The notes beneath the pieces were generated by a model that saw only the letters and a list, made by a program, of their open reading frames with translations, ran no database searches and was not told where the DNA came from. Position numbers and translations under genes: made by a program. Positions 1-8,484 of a DNA stretch of 64,000 nucleotides are shown here, in pieces. Location of the stretch: the NCBI GenBank assembly GCA_029099685.1, contig JAQXOO010000009.1, forward strand, positions 39,089-103,088, given 5' to 3'. Within the stretch, counting starts at the first letter, position 1, and every line of letters begins with the position of its first letter. Source of the DNA: Clostridia bacterium. GTDB lineage: Bacteria > Bacillota > Clostridia > Oscillospirales > Butyricicoccaceae.

Positions 1-551
1 TAGTCGATGTCGGCACGCAGGGTCTGCAGGGGGATGGTGCCCTCGTGATAATGGTCGGTACGGGCGATCTCAGCGCCGCCCAGACGACCGGAAACGTTGG
101 TCTTGATGCCCTTGGCGCCCAGCTTCATGGCACGCTGCATGGCCATCTTCATGGCGCGGCGGTAAGAGATGCGCTTTTCCAGCTGGGCGGCGATGTTCTC
201 GGCCACCAGCTGAGCGTTCAGATCGGGAGAGCGGACTTCCACGATGGAGATGGCAACGGGCTTGCCGATCATCTTGGAGACAGTCTCCTGCAGCTTCTCG
301 ATCTCGGCGCCGCCCTTGCCCACGATCATGCCGGGCTTGGCGCAGTGGATGAAGATGCGGACCTTGGCGCTGTCGCGCTCGATCTCGATCTTGGGGATGC
401 CAGCCTGATACAGGTTGGTCTTCAGATATTCACGGATCTTGTGGTCCTCCACCAGCAGGTCGCCGACGAGTTCGTCTTTGGCAAACCAACGGGAGTCCCA
501 ACCATTGATAACGCCCACGCGCAGACCGTGGGGATTGACTTTCTGGCCCAT
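1..551 (-). CDS. rpsC: 30S ribosomal protein S3, 3' end cut by window edge
   Basis: Component of the small subunit head, at the mRNA entry channel. The visible 183 residues start [13 protein letters not shown], the invariant S3 opening, and carry the type II KH motif GKGG near residues 78-81. About 35-40 C-terminal residues lie beyond the left edge (family length about 215-235). The ATG has a GGAGGG ribosome binding site seven bases upstream. It is the eighth visible gene of the S10 operon, 15 bases after rplV, and is surely co-transcribed with it. No disruption is seen in the visible part. Confidence 0.98.
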   Translation of the reverse strand, partial: MGQKVNPHGLRVGVINGWDSRWFAKDELVGDLLVEDHKIREYLKTNLYQAGIPKIEIERDSAKVRIFIHCAKPGMIVGKGGAEIEKLQETVSKMIGKPVAISIVEVRSPDLNAQLVAENIAAQLEKRISYRRAMKMAMQRAMKLGAKGIKTNVSGRLGGAEIARTDHYHEGTIPLQTLRADID

Positions 552-566
552 AGTTTCCCTCCTGAC

Positions 567-902
567 TTATTCTTTCTCGGCGAGAACCATGTTGATGTGG
601 CAGGTTCTCTTCTGGATACCGGCGGCGCCGCCGCGGGCCCGGGGCATCATCCGCTTCAGGATGGGGCCGGGGCAGCAGTAGATCTTGGCGACATACAGCT
701 TTTCGGGATCCATTTCGAAATTGTTTTCCGCATTGGCGGCGCAGCTCTTCAGCAGCTTCATCAGAGGCTCGCAGGCGGCCTTGCGGGTGTTCATCAGGAT
801 GGCGGCGGCGGTGGCCACGTCCTTGCCGCGGATCAGGTCGCAGACGATCTGGACCTTACGGGGAGACATACGAACAAACTTGACAGATGCTTTGGCTTCC
901 AT
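567..902 (-). CDS. rplV: 50S ribosomal protein L22
   Basis: Large-subunit protein lining the exit tunnel. The 111-residue product runs MEAKASVKFVRMSPRKVQ to a C-terminal part with the tunnel-lining loop around RMMPRARGGAAG, mutations in which confer macrolide resistance in other species. The start was placed at 902, not at the upstream in-frame Met at 917, because a GGGAGGT ribosome binding site lies just before it and the upstream Met overlaps the end of rpsS. Family length is about 110-115, so the gene is complete. It lies between rpsS and rpsC in the S10 operon. Confidence 0.97.
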   Translation of the reverse strand: MEAKASVKFVRMSPRKVQIVCDLIRGKDVATAAAILMNTRKAACEPLMKLLKSCAANAENNFEMDPEKLYVAKIYCCPGPILKRMMPRARGGAAGIQKRTCHINMVLAEKE

Positions 903-916
903 TTTCGTACCTCCCA

Positions 917-1189
917 TTACTTACCGGTCTTGCTGCCAGCGTGACCGCGGAAGGTACGCGTGGGAGCAAACTCGCCCAGCTTGTGTCCGACCATATCCTC
1001 GGTGATATACACGGGGATATGCTTTCTGCCGTCATGGACGGCGATGGTGTGGCCCACGAACTCCGGGAAAATGGTGGAGGCGCGGGACCAGGTCTTCAGG
1101 ACCTTCTTCTCACCAGCCTCGTTCAGCTGGTTGACCCTTTTCAGCAGCTCGGGAGCCACAAAGGGGCCCTTTTTAATACTTCTGCCCAT
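917..1189 (-). CDS. rpsS: 30S ribosomal protein S19
   Basis: Small-subunit head protein that contacts the A-site finger and forms a complex with S13. The 90 residues [11 protein letters not shown]...GSKTGK match the family length, with the conserved segment [19 protein letters not shown] in the middle. It lies 19 bases after rplB and 14 bases before rplV in the classical S10 operon order. A ribosome binding site AAAGGAG precedes the start. Nothing unusual is seen. Confidence 0.98.
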   Translation of the reverse strand: MGRSIKKGPFVAPELLKRVNQLNEAGEKKVLKTWSRASTIFPEFVGHTIAVHDGRKHIPVYITEDMVGHKLGEFAPTRTFRGHAGSKTGK

Positions 1190-1208
1190 ATAATTGTGCT
1201 CCTTTCAA

Positions 1209-2042
1209 TTATTTGCCGTTGCGGCGCTTGACAATCTGCTTGTCGGTGCGGTGATTCTTCTTGCGGGTCTTGTAACCCAGAGCGGGCTTGCCCCAGGGGG
1301 TGACAGGACCGGAGCGGCCGATGGGAGCCTTGCCCTCACCACCGCCGTGGGGGTGGTCACAGGGGTTCATGACGGAGCCGCGGACGGTGGGACGGATGCC
1401 CATGTGGCGGGTCTTACCGGCCTTGCCGCGGTTCTGGTTCTCCTGGTCGATGTTGCCGACCTGGCCGATGGTGGCGCAGCAGTTCATCTTAATGTAACGA
1501 ACTTCGCCGGAGGGCGGGCGGACCTGAGCGGCATTGCCTTCCTTGGCCATCAGCTGCGCGGCGCCGCCGGCAGAGCGGACCAGCTGGCCGCCGTGGCCGG
1601 GGATCAGCTCGATGTTGTGGATCATGGTACCCAGGGGGATGTTGGCGATGGGCAGGCAGTTGCCGGGCTTGATGTCGGCGCCCTCGCCGGAGAAGACCTG
1701 GTCGCCCACCTTCAGACCGTGGGGAGCCAGGATGTAGCGCTTCTCGCCGTCCTCATACTGCACCAGAGCGATGAAGGAGGTGCGGTTGGGATCGTACTCG
1801 ATGGTCTTGACCTCGGCGGCCATGCCCACCTTGTCACGCTTGAAATCGATGATACGGTATTTCTGTTTATTGCCGCCGCCGTGATGACGGACGGTGATAC
1901 GGCCATAGCTGTTGCGGCCAGCGGTCTTCTTCAAAGGCTCCAGCAGGCTTTTTTCAGGCTTGACCTTGCTCAGGCCACGATAATCGGTCACCGTCATGTT
2001 GCGACGGGAGGGAGTCGTGGGCTTAAAGCTCTTGATCGCCAT
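1209..2042 (-). CDS. rplB: 50S ribosomal protein L2
   Basis: Primary 23S rRNA-binding protein needed for subunit association and for organising the peptidyl transferase centre. The 277 residues begin [18 protein letters not shown], and the C-terminal part contains the signature [15 protein letters not shown] with the conserved histidine close to the active site. Length is the family norm. It is separated from rplW by 129 bases of GC-rich sequence with no gene, a longer gap than elsewhere in this operon, but no promoter or terminator is evident there. Confidence 0.98.
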   Translation of the reverse strand: MAIKSFKPTTPSRRNMTVTDYRGLSKVKPEKSLLEPLKKTAGRNSYGRITVRHHGGGNKQKYRIIDFKRDKVGMAAEVKTIEYDPNRTSFIALVQYEDGEKRYILAPHGLKVGDQVFSGEGADIKPGNCLPIANIPLGTMIHNIELIPGHGGQLVRSAGGAAQLMAKEGNAAQVRPPSGEVRYIKMNCCATIGQVGNIDQENQNRGKAGKTRHMGIRPTVRGSVMNPCDHPHGGGEGKAPIGRSGPVTPWGKPALGYKTRKKNHRTDKQIVKRRNGK

Positions 2043-2171
2043 ATGTGTTCACTCCTTAATTTCGTTTCGTTTTGCGCCGCGGCTTCGCGGCATACTTGCG
2101 GCAGCGCATAAGGCGCCGCGCGATCGGAAGCGCCCGTGGGGCGCTCTCGTCTGAAACCGGCGTTTTGCCGA

Positions 2172-2468
2172 TTAGACCATACCCTCGAACAGCTCGATGG
2201 TCTTGGAATCCTCGGTCAGACGGATGATCGCTTTCTTCCAGTCGGAGGTGTAGCCCACACGGCCGGTACGGCCGCGGGTGGCCTTTCCGGGGACGTTGAT
2301 GGTGTTGACGCTCAGCACCTTCACGCCGAAGATCTGCTCAATAGCCTTGCGGATCTCCACCTTGTTGGCATCCTTGGCCACTTCGAAGACATACTTCTTG
2401 TCAGCGACGGCCTCCATGGACTTTTCGGTGATCACCGGGCGGATGATGATATCGTAAGCGGTTTTCAT
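2172..2468 (-). CDS. rplW: 50S ribosomal protein L23
   Basis: Large-subunit protein at the tunnel exit, docking site for trigger factor and the signal recognition particle. The 98-residue product starts [17 protein letters not shown], the conserved L23 opening, and ends in the usual beta-strand region. Its start overlaps the rplD stop by four bases (ATGA type), which implies translational coupling. Length is normal for the family. Confidence 0.97.
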   Translation of the reverse strand: MKTAYDIIIRPVITEKSMEAVADKKYVFEVAKDANKVEIRKAIEQIFGVKVLSVNTINVPGKATRGRTGRVGYTSDWKKAIIRLTEDSKTIELFEGMV

Positions 2469-3091
2469 TTGGCGTATACCTCCTGGATCTTCTCGACGGC
2501 AGCCTTGCCCATGACGAGCTTGTCAGCCTTCAGGATGTCGTAGACGCAGATGATGCCGGAGAACGTGGTCTTGACGCCGGGGATGTTCCGGGCGGAGCGG
2601 ACGACATTCTGGTTGACCTCGGGGGTGACGACCAGGGCCTTGCCCTCGGCGCCGACAGCCTTCAGGAACTGGACCATGCTGCGGGTCTTGATCTCGTCCA
2701 GACGGATGTCGTCCACGACGACCATCTGGCCGGCGGCGACCTTGGCGCTCAGAGCGCTGCAGATCGCCAGCTTCTTGACCTTCTTGGGGATGCTGTAGCT
2801 GTAATCACGGGGCTTGGGACCCAGGGCGACGCCGCCGTGGACCCAGTGGGGAGCGCGGGTGGAACCCTGGCGGGCGTAGCCGGAGCCCTTCTGACGGCGG
2901 GGCTTTTTACCGCCGCCGGAAACCTCGGCGCGGGTCAGGGTGCTCTGCGTGCCGTGACGCTGATTGGCCAGATAGCACTTGACATCAGCGTGCATGACGG
3001 CGGTGTTGGGCTCGATGCCGAAAACGCTGTCGTTCAGCTCGATCTCGCCAACGACCTTGCCGGCCATATCCAAAACATTGATCTTAGACAT
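2465..3091 (-). CDS. rplD: 50S ribosomal protein L4
   Basis: Large-subunit protein whose extended loop lines the exit tunnel. In E. coli it also represses its own operon; whether it does so here is unknown. The 208-residue product contains the loop region with the basic run [15 protein letters not shown] at about 62-76 and the conserved HGG/PRDYSY segment. It lies 18 bases after rplC with an AGGAGG-type ribosome binding site and overlaps rplW by four bases. The long structured RNA in front of rpsJ makes L4-type feedback worth considering. Confidence 0.97.
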   Translation of the reverse strand: MSKINVLDMAGKVVGEIELNDSVFGIEPNTAVMHADVKCYLANQRHGTQSTLTRAEVSGGGKKPRRQKGSGYARQGSTRAPHWVHGGVALGPKPRDYSYSIPKKVKKLAICSALSAKVAAGQMVVVDDIRLDEIKTRSMVQFLKAVGAEGKALVVTPEVNQNVVRSARNIPGVKTTFSGIICVYDILKADKLVMGKAAVEKIQEVYAK

Positions 3092-3109
3092 TGTGTTTCC
3101 TCCTCCCTA

Positions 3110-3829
3110 TTAGCTTCTGGCAGAGGCCTTCTGCGGGTTACGACCGGAAGCCTTCTGGGGATTCTTGCTGATGTCGGCGCCAGCCTGCTTGACCTTGATG
3201 GTCTTGACGGTGTTCTTGATGAAGACCAGGGAACCCTTGGGGCCGGGAACGGCGCCGCGGATGGCGATCATGTTGGCCTCGGCGTCCACCTTGACCACTT
3301 CCAGGTTCTGGACAGTGACCTGCTCGGCGCCCAGGTGACCGGCCATCTTCTTGCCGGGCATGACGCGGGAAGGATCGGTGTTGGCGCCCATGGAACCGAC
3401 AGAGCGGTGGACAGGGCCGACGCCGTGGGTGTGGCACTGGACGTGGGCGTTCCAGCGCTTGACCACGCCGGCATAACCCTTGCCCTTGCTGGTGCCGATG
3501 ACGTCGATCTTGTCGCCGGCGGCAAAGACGTCGGCCTTGATGACGTCGCCGACGTTCATCTCGGCGGCCTTATCCAGGCGGAACTCTTTCAGATACTTTT
3601 TGGCGGAGACGCCGGCCTTTTCGAAGTGGCCCTTCATGGGCTTGTTGACCTTCTTGTCGGCCAGGTCCTCAAAACCCAGCTGAACAGAGGCGTAACCGTC
3701 GTTTTCCACAGTTTTCTTCTGCACCACGGTGCAGGGGCCGGCCTCGATGACGGTGACGGGGATCACGTTTCCCTTTTCGTCAAAGATCTGTGTCATGCCG
3801 ACTTTCTTACCGATGATTGCTTTCTGCAC
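3110..3829 (-). CDS. rplC: 50S ribosomal protein L3
   Basis: Early-assembly large-subunit protein that reaches into the peptidyl transferase centre. The 239-residue product starts [20 protein letters not shown], typical of L3, and includes the W-finger region around [15 protein letters not shown]. It is longer than the common 205-215 residues because the C-terminus ends in a near-repeated tail, NPQKASGR followed by NPQKASARS. The tail is basic and could be a lineage-specific rRNA-contacting extension. The gap to rpsJ is 120 bases without an obvious promoter. Confidence 0.97.
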   Translation of the reverse strand: MQKAIIGKKVGMTQIFDEKGNVIPVTVIEAGPCTVVQKKTVENDGYASVQLGFEDLADKKVNKPMKGHFEKAGVSAKKYLKEFRLDKAAEMNVGDVIKADVFAAGDKIDVIGTSKGKGYAGVVKRWNAHVQCHTHGVGPVHRSVGSMGANTDPSRVMPGKKMAGHLGAEQVTVQNLEVVKVDAEANMIAIRGAVPGPKGSLVFIKNTVKTIKVKQAGADISKNPQKASGRNPQKASARS

Positions 3830-3949
3830 GTTATTTCCTCCTTGCAGTTAGTGGTTGGTCAGTAGTACGGGGCAGTAACGGTACCCCGCCTTCGCTTCTC
3901 AACATAACCTGTCCTCTCAGGACCAGGGTGCTGATAAAATGAATGGGGC

Positions 3950-4261
3950 TTACAGCTTGATCTCGATCTCCACGCCGGCGGGCAGGTCCAGGTTCATCAG
4001 GGCCTCCACGGTCTTCTGGGCGGGATTCTTGATGTCGATCAGGCGCTTGTGGGTGCGGCGCTCAAACTGCTCGCGGCTGTCTTTGTACTTATGGACGGCG
4101 CGCAGGATGGTGACCACCTTCTTGTCGGTGGGCAGGGGGATGGGGCCGGAGACTTCGGCGCCGGTGCGCTTGGCGGTCTCCACGATCTTCTCGGCTGCCT
4201 GGTCGATGACGGTGTGGTCATAGGCCTTCAGTCTGATGCGCATTTTCTGCATGTCTGCCAT
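3950..4261 (-). CDS. rpsJ: 30S ribosomal protein S10
   Basis: Small-subunit head protein and, as NusE, partner of NusB in transcription antitermination. The start was set at [16 protein letters not shown], giving 103 residues, because an AAAGGAG ribosome binding site lies nine bases upstream; an in-frame extension to 4390 has no family match. The HKRLIDI segment near residue 70 is the conserved S10 core. This is the first gene of the S10 operon. It is preceded by a 416-base leader from the strong promoter at 4684-4712, and a second weaker promoter may lie at 4360. Confidence 0.97.
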   Translation of the reverse strand: MADMQKMRIRLKAYDHTVIDQAAEKIVETAKRTGAEVSGPIPLPTDKKVVTILRAVHKYKDSREQFERRTHKRLIDIKNPAQKTVEALMNLDLPAGVEIEIKL

Positions 4262-4359
4262 GGTGAGTTGCTCCTTTTCATACAATGTTGTGAGTGCGCG
4301 AGGGAAGCGACATTGTACGGCTTGAAAGTTTGCCACGCCTCCGTGTGTATCGTGCTTTA

Positions 4360-4365
4360 AGTATA
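4360..4365 (-). promoter_or_regulatory. candidate second -10 box (TATACT) for the S10 operon
   Basis: The minus strand carries TATACT about 100 bases upstream of rpsJ, just downstream of the U-rich end of the structured RNA. The -35 region at 16-18 bases is weak (TGTGTA/GTGTGT). If the upstream RNA terminates on its own, this would be the operon promoter; otherwise it may be fortuitous. Confidence 0.35.
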
Positions 4366-4390
4366 AAGAAAACCGGCAGTTTACACACAT

Positions 4391-4677
4391 TGTCCGGCAT
4401 CAAAAAACAAAAGTTGGTTCCCACCGGGGCTTTCCGGCCTGTGGCCGGGAGTTCCGCGGCTTCGCGGGGACGCTTTTGTGATTCGGCATTCCCATTGTCT
4501 TACCACAGGGAACCGCTCCGTTCAGCGGTTCTGTGAGGCAGGACGATGGGAACGCTACTTTCTCTGCCGCCCGATTGTCGGACTTACTCCACCGAAGTTA
4601 CCTGCTTTCGCAGCAATCTCCGGTTTCATCGCGGTCTGTATTTCTGCATACAGACATAGTTACGCCTGTCATGGCGC
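4391..4677 (-). ncRNA. structured RNA of unknown family (S10 leader or separate ncRNA)
   Basis: Transcript expected from the TTGACA-17-TATTAT promoter at 4684-4712. Reading the minus strand, one sees in order: a hairpin CTGTAT/ATACAG (4636-4653); a 34-base hairpin closed by ACCG/CGGT and capped by CTGC-GAAA-GCAG, a GNRA tetraloop (4591-4624); a small CCGA/TCGG hairpin; a long imperfect hairpin of about 68 bases (4487-4554) with GTTCCCAT pairing ATGGGAAT and an inner AACCGCT/AGCGGTT stem; then CCGCG/CGCGG and CCGGCC/GGCCGG stems and a U-rich run (4401-4413). A CAAAAG/CTTTTG pair may close the last two stems into a terminator-like domain. No protein frame explains it. Landmarks of RNase P RNA, tmRNA, SRP RNA and T-boxes were not found. 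Confidence 0.6.
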
Positions 4678-4683
4678 TTTACC

Positions 4684-4712
4684 ATAATACCAACCCCGCG
4701 GAAAAATGTCAA
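4684..4712 (-). promoter_or_regulatory. strong sigma-A promoter of the S10 leader
   Basis: On the minus strand TTGACA (4707-4712) and TATTAT (4684-4689) are separated by exactly 17 bases, the best promoter on the left of the window. It drives transcription leftward through the structured RNA toward rpsJ. Predicted start point is near 4677. Confidence 0.85.
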
Positions 4713-4840
4713 GCCTTTTTCACGAATTTTTTCATGTTTTTTTGGTGAAATCTACTGAATTTTTGAAAACACCACATTTGGTGGTTTTCCGGGGATTTTT
4801 CCCACAAAATATGGCCTCTCCCGAAAAAAATCAAAAAATA

Positions 4841-4881
4841 GCAAACAAATGTTTGCTTTTCCCGAACGCCTGTGCTATACT
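4841..4881 (+). promoter_or_regulatory. lexA promoter with LexA-type operator
   Basis: -35 TTGCTT (4853-4858), 17-base spacer and -10 TATACT (4876-4881). The perfect palindrome GCAAACAAATGTTTGC (4841-4856) overlaps the -35 element. It resembles Firmicutes LexA boxes (GAACnnnnGTTC core) with an A in place of G. A second, weaker match, CGAACGCCTGTGCT (4863-4876), lies in the spacer. Location directly before lexA supports autoregulation, as is known for this family. Confidence 0.75.
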
Positions 4882-4913
4882 ATATCATAAAGAAACGGCA
4901 CGGAGGTGCTTTC

Positions 4914-5507
4914 ATGAACAAACTCAGCCCCATGCGGCAGCGCATTCTGGACTATGTCACCGCCTTTACCCGGGAAAACGGCTATCCGCCCACCGTCCGG
5001 GAGATCTGCGAGGCAGTGGGCCTGCGCTCCCCCTCCACGGTACACAGCCACCTGAAGATCCTGCAGGAGGGGGGATATCTGGAAAAGGACGACCGCAAGA
5101 CCCGGGCCCTGTCCGTCCGGGGCGGCAGCGGCACCGCCTTCCGCTCGGTGCCCATTTTGGGGACGGTCACCGCCGGCCTGCCCATCCTGGCCCAGGAGGA
5201 CACCCTGGGCTATGTGCCCTATGACGGCCCCGAGCAGGGGGAGATGTTCGCCCTGCAGGTGCGGGGCGAAAGCATGATCGGCGCCGGCATCCTGGATGGG
5301 GACATCGTGCTGGTGCGGCGGCAGAACACCGCCCTCTCCGGGCAGATCGTGGTGGCCCTGCTGGGAGAGGAGGCCACCGTCAAGCGGCTGGTGCTGCGGG
5401 CGGACGGCGTCTGGCTCATGCCGGAAAACCCTGCCTTTGACCCCATCGACGGCCGGGAATGCGCCGTTCTGGGCCTGGTGGTGTCCCTGTACCGGCCCCG
5501 GGTATGA
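4914..5507 (+). CDS. lexA: LexA repressor, SOS regulator
   Basis: Represses SOS genes and cleaves itself when RecA filaments form. The 197-residue protein has an N-terminal winged helix-turn-helix (MRQRILDYV...GLRSPSTVHSHL) and a C-terminal S24 peptidase domain. The cleavage site Ala87-Gly88 (VTAGLP), the catalytic Ser120 (GESMIGAGI) and Lys157 (EATVKRL) are all visible. The start was placed at 4914 after the GGAGG ribosome binding site; the in-frame extension upstream overlaps the promoter. The gene ends in an ATGA overlap with recG, so SOS regulation probably extends to recG. Confidence 0.96.
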   Translation: MNKLSPMRQRILDYVTAFTRENGYPPTVREICEAVGLRSPSTVHSHLKILQEGGYLEKDDRKTRALSVRGGSGTAFRSVPILGTVTAGLPILAQEDTLGYVPYDGPEQGEMFALQVRGESMIGAGILDGDIVLVRRQNTALSGQIVVALLGEEATVKRLVLRADGVWLMPENPAFDPIDGRECAVLGLVVSLYRPRV

Positions 5508-7555
5508 AGCCCCGGGCCGCTGAAGGGGAGCAGCCCCTGTCCCTTCTTCCGGGCGTCGGCCCCCGGCGGCTGGCCCAGCTGAACAAGCTGGGCCTTTTCT
5601 CCGTGGAGGACCTTTTGCGCCGCTTCCCCCGGGACTATGAGGACCGGCGGACCATCCGCCCCATCTCCGGGCTGGAGGAGGGGGCGGCGGTGTGCGTCCG
5701 GGCCATGGTCACCGATGAGCCGGTGCGGACCCGCATCCCCGGCGGGCGCACCATGGCCCGGTGCCGGGCCTTTGACAGCACGGGGATGCTGCAGCTCACC
5801 TTTTTCAACCAGCCCTATCTCAGGCTGGAGCGGGGGCGGGAGTATATCTTTTTCGGCAAGCCCCAGCCCGCCGGCCGGGGCATGGGCATGGTCAACCCCT
5901 CCGTTGAGCCGGCGGAGGGGGCCAGGGCCGCGGGCAAACTGCTGCCCGTCTATCCCAAGACCGGGGATATCAGCCAGAGCCAGCTGCGGAAATGGGTCCG
6001 GGCGGCGCTGGACCTGGCCAGAGGGCATTATCTGGAGCCGCTGCCCGCCGGCGTGGCGGAACAGTGGAAGCTGCGCCCGCCGGAGGAGGCCTTTGAGGCC
6101 ATCCACTTTCCCCAAAGTCCGGAGGACGCGGCAAAGGCCCGGCGGCGGCTGATCTTTGAGGAGCTGTTCGTCTTTTGCTGCGCCGGACAGCGGCTGCGGG
6201 GGAAGGGACGGGAAAACCCCGGCCCGCCCCTGACCTATCACGATCCGGAGGGCTTTTTTTCCGCCCTGCCCTTTGCCCCCACCGGCGCCCAGCGCAGGGC
6301 GGTGGAGCAGGCCTTTTCCGACCTGTGCGGCGGCAGCCGCATGAACCGCCTGCTTCAGGGCGACGTGGGCTCGGGCAAAACGCTGGTGGCGGCGGCCTGC
6401 GTCTGGCTGGCCGCCCGCAACGGCAGGCAGGCGGTGGTGATGGCCCCCACCGAGCTGCTGGCCCGGCAGCACCGGGCCACCATGGAGCAATTTCTGGCGC
6501 CCCACGGCATCCCCGCGGAGCTGCTGATCAGCGCCATGCCCGCCGCCGAGAAGCGCCGGGTGCTGGCCCGGGCGGCCTCCGGCGAGCCGCTGGTGCTGTG
6601 CGGCACCCACGCCCTTATCCAAAACGGGGTGGAGCTGCCCGCCGCGGCCCTGGTGGTGGTGGACGAGCAGCACCGCTTCGGCGTGGCCCAGCGGGCGGCC
6701 CTGAACCAAAAGGCCCACCCGGGGCATCTGCTGGCCATGTCCGCCACCCCCATCCCCCGGACGCTGACCCTGATCCTCTACGGCGACCTGGACGTGTCCG
6801 TGCTGGACGAGCTGCCCCCGGGCCGCCGGCCAGTGCTGACCTATGCGGTCACCGAGGAAAAGCGGCAGGGGATGTACGGCTTTTTACAAAAGGAGATCGA
6901 CGCTGGCGGGCAGGCCTATATCGTCTGCCCCCTGGTGGAGGAAGGGGAGGAGGGCAGCGAAAAAAAGGCTGCCGCCGCCTATATCGGCCAGCTGCAAAAG
7001 GCGCTGCCCCGGCTGCGCATCGGCCTGATGCACGGACGGCTCAGGCCCGCGGAAAAAGAGGCCGTCATGGCCTCCTTCGCCGCCGGCGAGCTGGATGTGC
7101 TGGTGTCCACCACCGTCATCGAGGTGGGGGTGGATGTGCCCCGGGCCACGGTGATGATCGTGGAAAACGCCGACTTCTTCGGCCTGAGCCAGCTCCACCA
7201 GCTCCGGGGCCGGGTGGGCCGGGGCAGCCGGCAGAGCTGGTGTTTTTTGATGCACCACGCCAGGACCGAGGCCGCCCGGGAGCGGCTGCAGACCCTGTGC
7301 CGCACCTGCGACGGCTTTCAGATCGCGGAGGCCGACCTGCGGCTGCGGGGCCCCGGCGACTTTTTCGGCCAGCGGCAGAGCGGCCTGCCCGCCTTTGCCA
7401 TCGCGGACCTGGCCACGGACATCAACGTGCTGGAGGCCGCCCGGCAGAGCGCCCTGGACACCCTGGCCCGGGACCCGGAGTTGGGGAACCACCCGCTTTT
7501 GGCCGCCCGGGTGGAGGAGGTCATCCAAAAGACCCTGGCCGCCTCCATGAACTGA
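5504..7555 (+). CDS. recG: ATP-dependent DNA helicase RecG
   Basis: Branch-migration helicase that remodels stalled forks and Holliday junctions. The 683-residue protein has an N-terminal wedge/OB domain (LLPGVGPRRLAQLNKLG at the start), Walker A GDVGSGKT near residues 287-294, the DEQH box near 386, SATPIPRTL, and motif VI region HQLRGRVGRG. Length matches the family (about 680-690). The start MKPRAAEGE overlaps the lexA stop by ATGA, so the two are translationally coupled. RecG is not usually in one operon with lexA, so this pairing is unusual. Confidence 0.96.
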   Translation: MKPRAAEGEQPLSLLPGVGPRRLAQLNKLGLFSVEDLLRRFPRDYEDRRTIRPISGLEEGAAVCVRAMVTDEPVRTRIPGGRTMARCRAFDSTGMLQLTFFNQPYLRLERGREYIFFGKPQPAGRGMGMVNPSVEPAEGARAAGKLLPVYPKTGDISQSQLRKWVRAALDLARGHYLEPLPAGVAEQWKLRPPEEAFEAIHFPQSPEDAAKARRRLIFEELFVFCCAGQRLRGKGRENPGPPLTYHDPEGFFSALPFAPTGAQRRAVEQAFSDLCGGSRMNRLLQGDVGSGKTLVAAACVWLAARNGRQAVVMAPTELLARQHRATMEQFLAPHGIPAELLISAMPAAEKRRVLARAASGEPLVLCGTHALIQNGVELPAAALVVVDEQHRFGVAQRAALNQKAHPGHLLAMSATPIPRTLTLILYGDLDVSVLDELPPGRRPVLTYAVTEEKRQGMYGFLQKEIDAGGQAYIVCPLVEEGEEGSEKKAAAAYIGQLQKALPRLRIGLMHGRLRPAEKEAVMASFAAGELDVLVSTTVIEVGVDVPRATVMIVENADFFGLSQLHQLRGRVGRGSRQSWCFLMHHARTEAARERLQTLCRTCDGFQIAEADLRLRGPGDFFGQRQSGLPAFAIADLATDINVLEAARQSALDTLARDPELGNHPLLAARVEEVIQKTLAASMN

Positions 7556-7584
7556 ACCCACGATTATTTTATAAGGAGCGTCCT

Positions 7585-8187
7585 ATGAAGATCTATCTGG
7601 TGCGCCACGGCCAGTCCGTGGGAAACGTGAAAAACCTGTGGTACGGCAGCACGGACCTGCCCCTTACCGACCTGGGCCGGGAACAGGCCCGGCAGGCGGG
7701 GGAAAAGCTGCGGGGCATGGCCTTTTCCGCCTGCTACACCAGCCCCCTCAGCCGGGCCAGGGGCACCGCCGCGCTGGTGATGGCGGGGCGGCAGGAGCCC
7801 ACGGTCATCGTGCCCGACCTGCGGGAGCAGCACATGGGGCTTCTGGAGCCCAAATCCGTGCCCCAGATCCAGACGGAGGACCCGGACTTCTTCAGCGCCC
7901 TCATGGCCGACTGGATCCACATCTGCCCGCCGGAGGGGGAACCCTATGACACCGGCCTGGCGCCCCGGGTGGCCCGGGTGCTGGACGGGCTGACCGCAAA
8001 AGGGGAGGACTGCCTGGTGGTGGCCCACAACGGGCCGCTGGTGTTTGCCCTGACCCACCTGCTGGGGCTGCCCATGGAGGCCGCCGGACGGTTTTATCTC
8101 AAGCAGGGCTGCTTTTCCATGGTGGAGATCGACCGGGAGCACATCTACAACCCCGCCCACGCCCTTTTGCGGTACTATAATGTATAA
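7585..8187 (+). CDS. histidine phosphatase (phosphoglycerate mutase-like)
   Basis: Small phosphatase of the histidine phosphatase superfamily. The 200-residue protein opens MKIYLVRHGQSVGN with the catalytic RHG motif, has the SPLSRARGTA segment near residue 55 and a second catalytic histidine in VVAHNGPLVFAL. The true substrate cannot be deduced: relatives include cobalamin-pathway CobC, fructose-bisphosphatases and broad phosphatases. The ATG follows an AAGGAG site 29 bases after recG, so it is probably the last gene of the lexA-recG operon, closed by the terminator at 8208. Confidence 0.85.
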   Translation: MKIYLVRHGQSVGNVKNLWYGSTDLPLTDLGREQARQAGEKLRGMAFSACYTSPLSRARGTAALVMAGRQEPTVIVPDLREQHMGLLEPKSVPQIQTEDPDFFSALMADWIHICPPEGEPYDTGLAPRVARVLDGLTAKGEDCLVVAHNGPLVFALTHLLGLPMEAAGRFYLKQGCFSMVEIDREHIYNPAHALLRYYNV

Positions 8188-8207
8188 ACAGCCTCCGCTG
8201 CGTCCCC

Positions 8208-8239
8208 AGCCGTCCTTTTCCCGGAAGGACGGCTTTTTT
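8208..8239 (+). terminator. intrinsic terminator of the lexA-recG operon
   Basis: Ten-base stem AGCCGTCCTT/AAGGACGGCT, seven-base loop and a run of T. A second GC-rich palindrome (8287-8309, CAAGGGCCCC with its complement) lies further on and may act as a back-up. Between it and 8485 only a promoter is seen. Confidence 0.85.
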
Positions 8240-8362
8240 ACCGCCCGGGGAAGCCCCCCAAAGTCCCCCGCATCCCGGAGCAAATCCAAGGGCCCCGTGG
8301 GGCCCTTTGGCTTTTCGGCGGCTTTTCCCGGTTTCTCCCGGCTTTTTGACGGAATCCCGGGG

Positions 8363-8392
8363 TTGCTCCGCCGCTGCCCTTCCGGCTATAAT
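8363..8392 (+). promoter_or_regulatory. promoter for the YitT-like gene
   Basis: TTGCTC (8363-8368), 18-base spacer and a perfect TATAAT (8387-8392), about 85 bases upstream of the ATG at 8485. Confidence 0.55.
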
Positions 8393-8484
8393 AGACCCGT
8401 GGTCAAAAACCGGAAAAAGGTGCGCGCGGCCTGGGTTTTCCGGCAGTTTGTCCGCTAAAATTTTACAGATTGCGAGGTCCTATC

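Noticed and set aside
4391..4677. RNase P RNA, tmRNA, SRP RNA or T-box
   Set aside because: Their conserved landmark sequences (for example the GAGGAAAGUCC of RNase P, the tmRNA tRNA-like ends, the SRP GGAAGCAG loop, the T-box GGUGG..ACCGCG) are not present.
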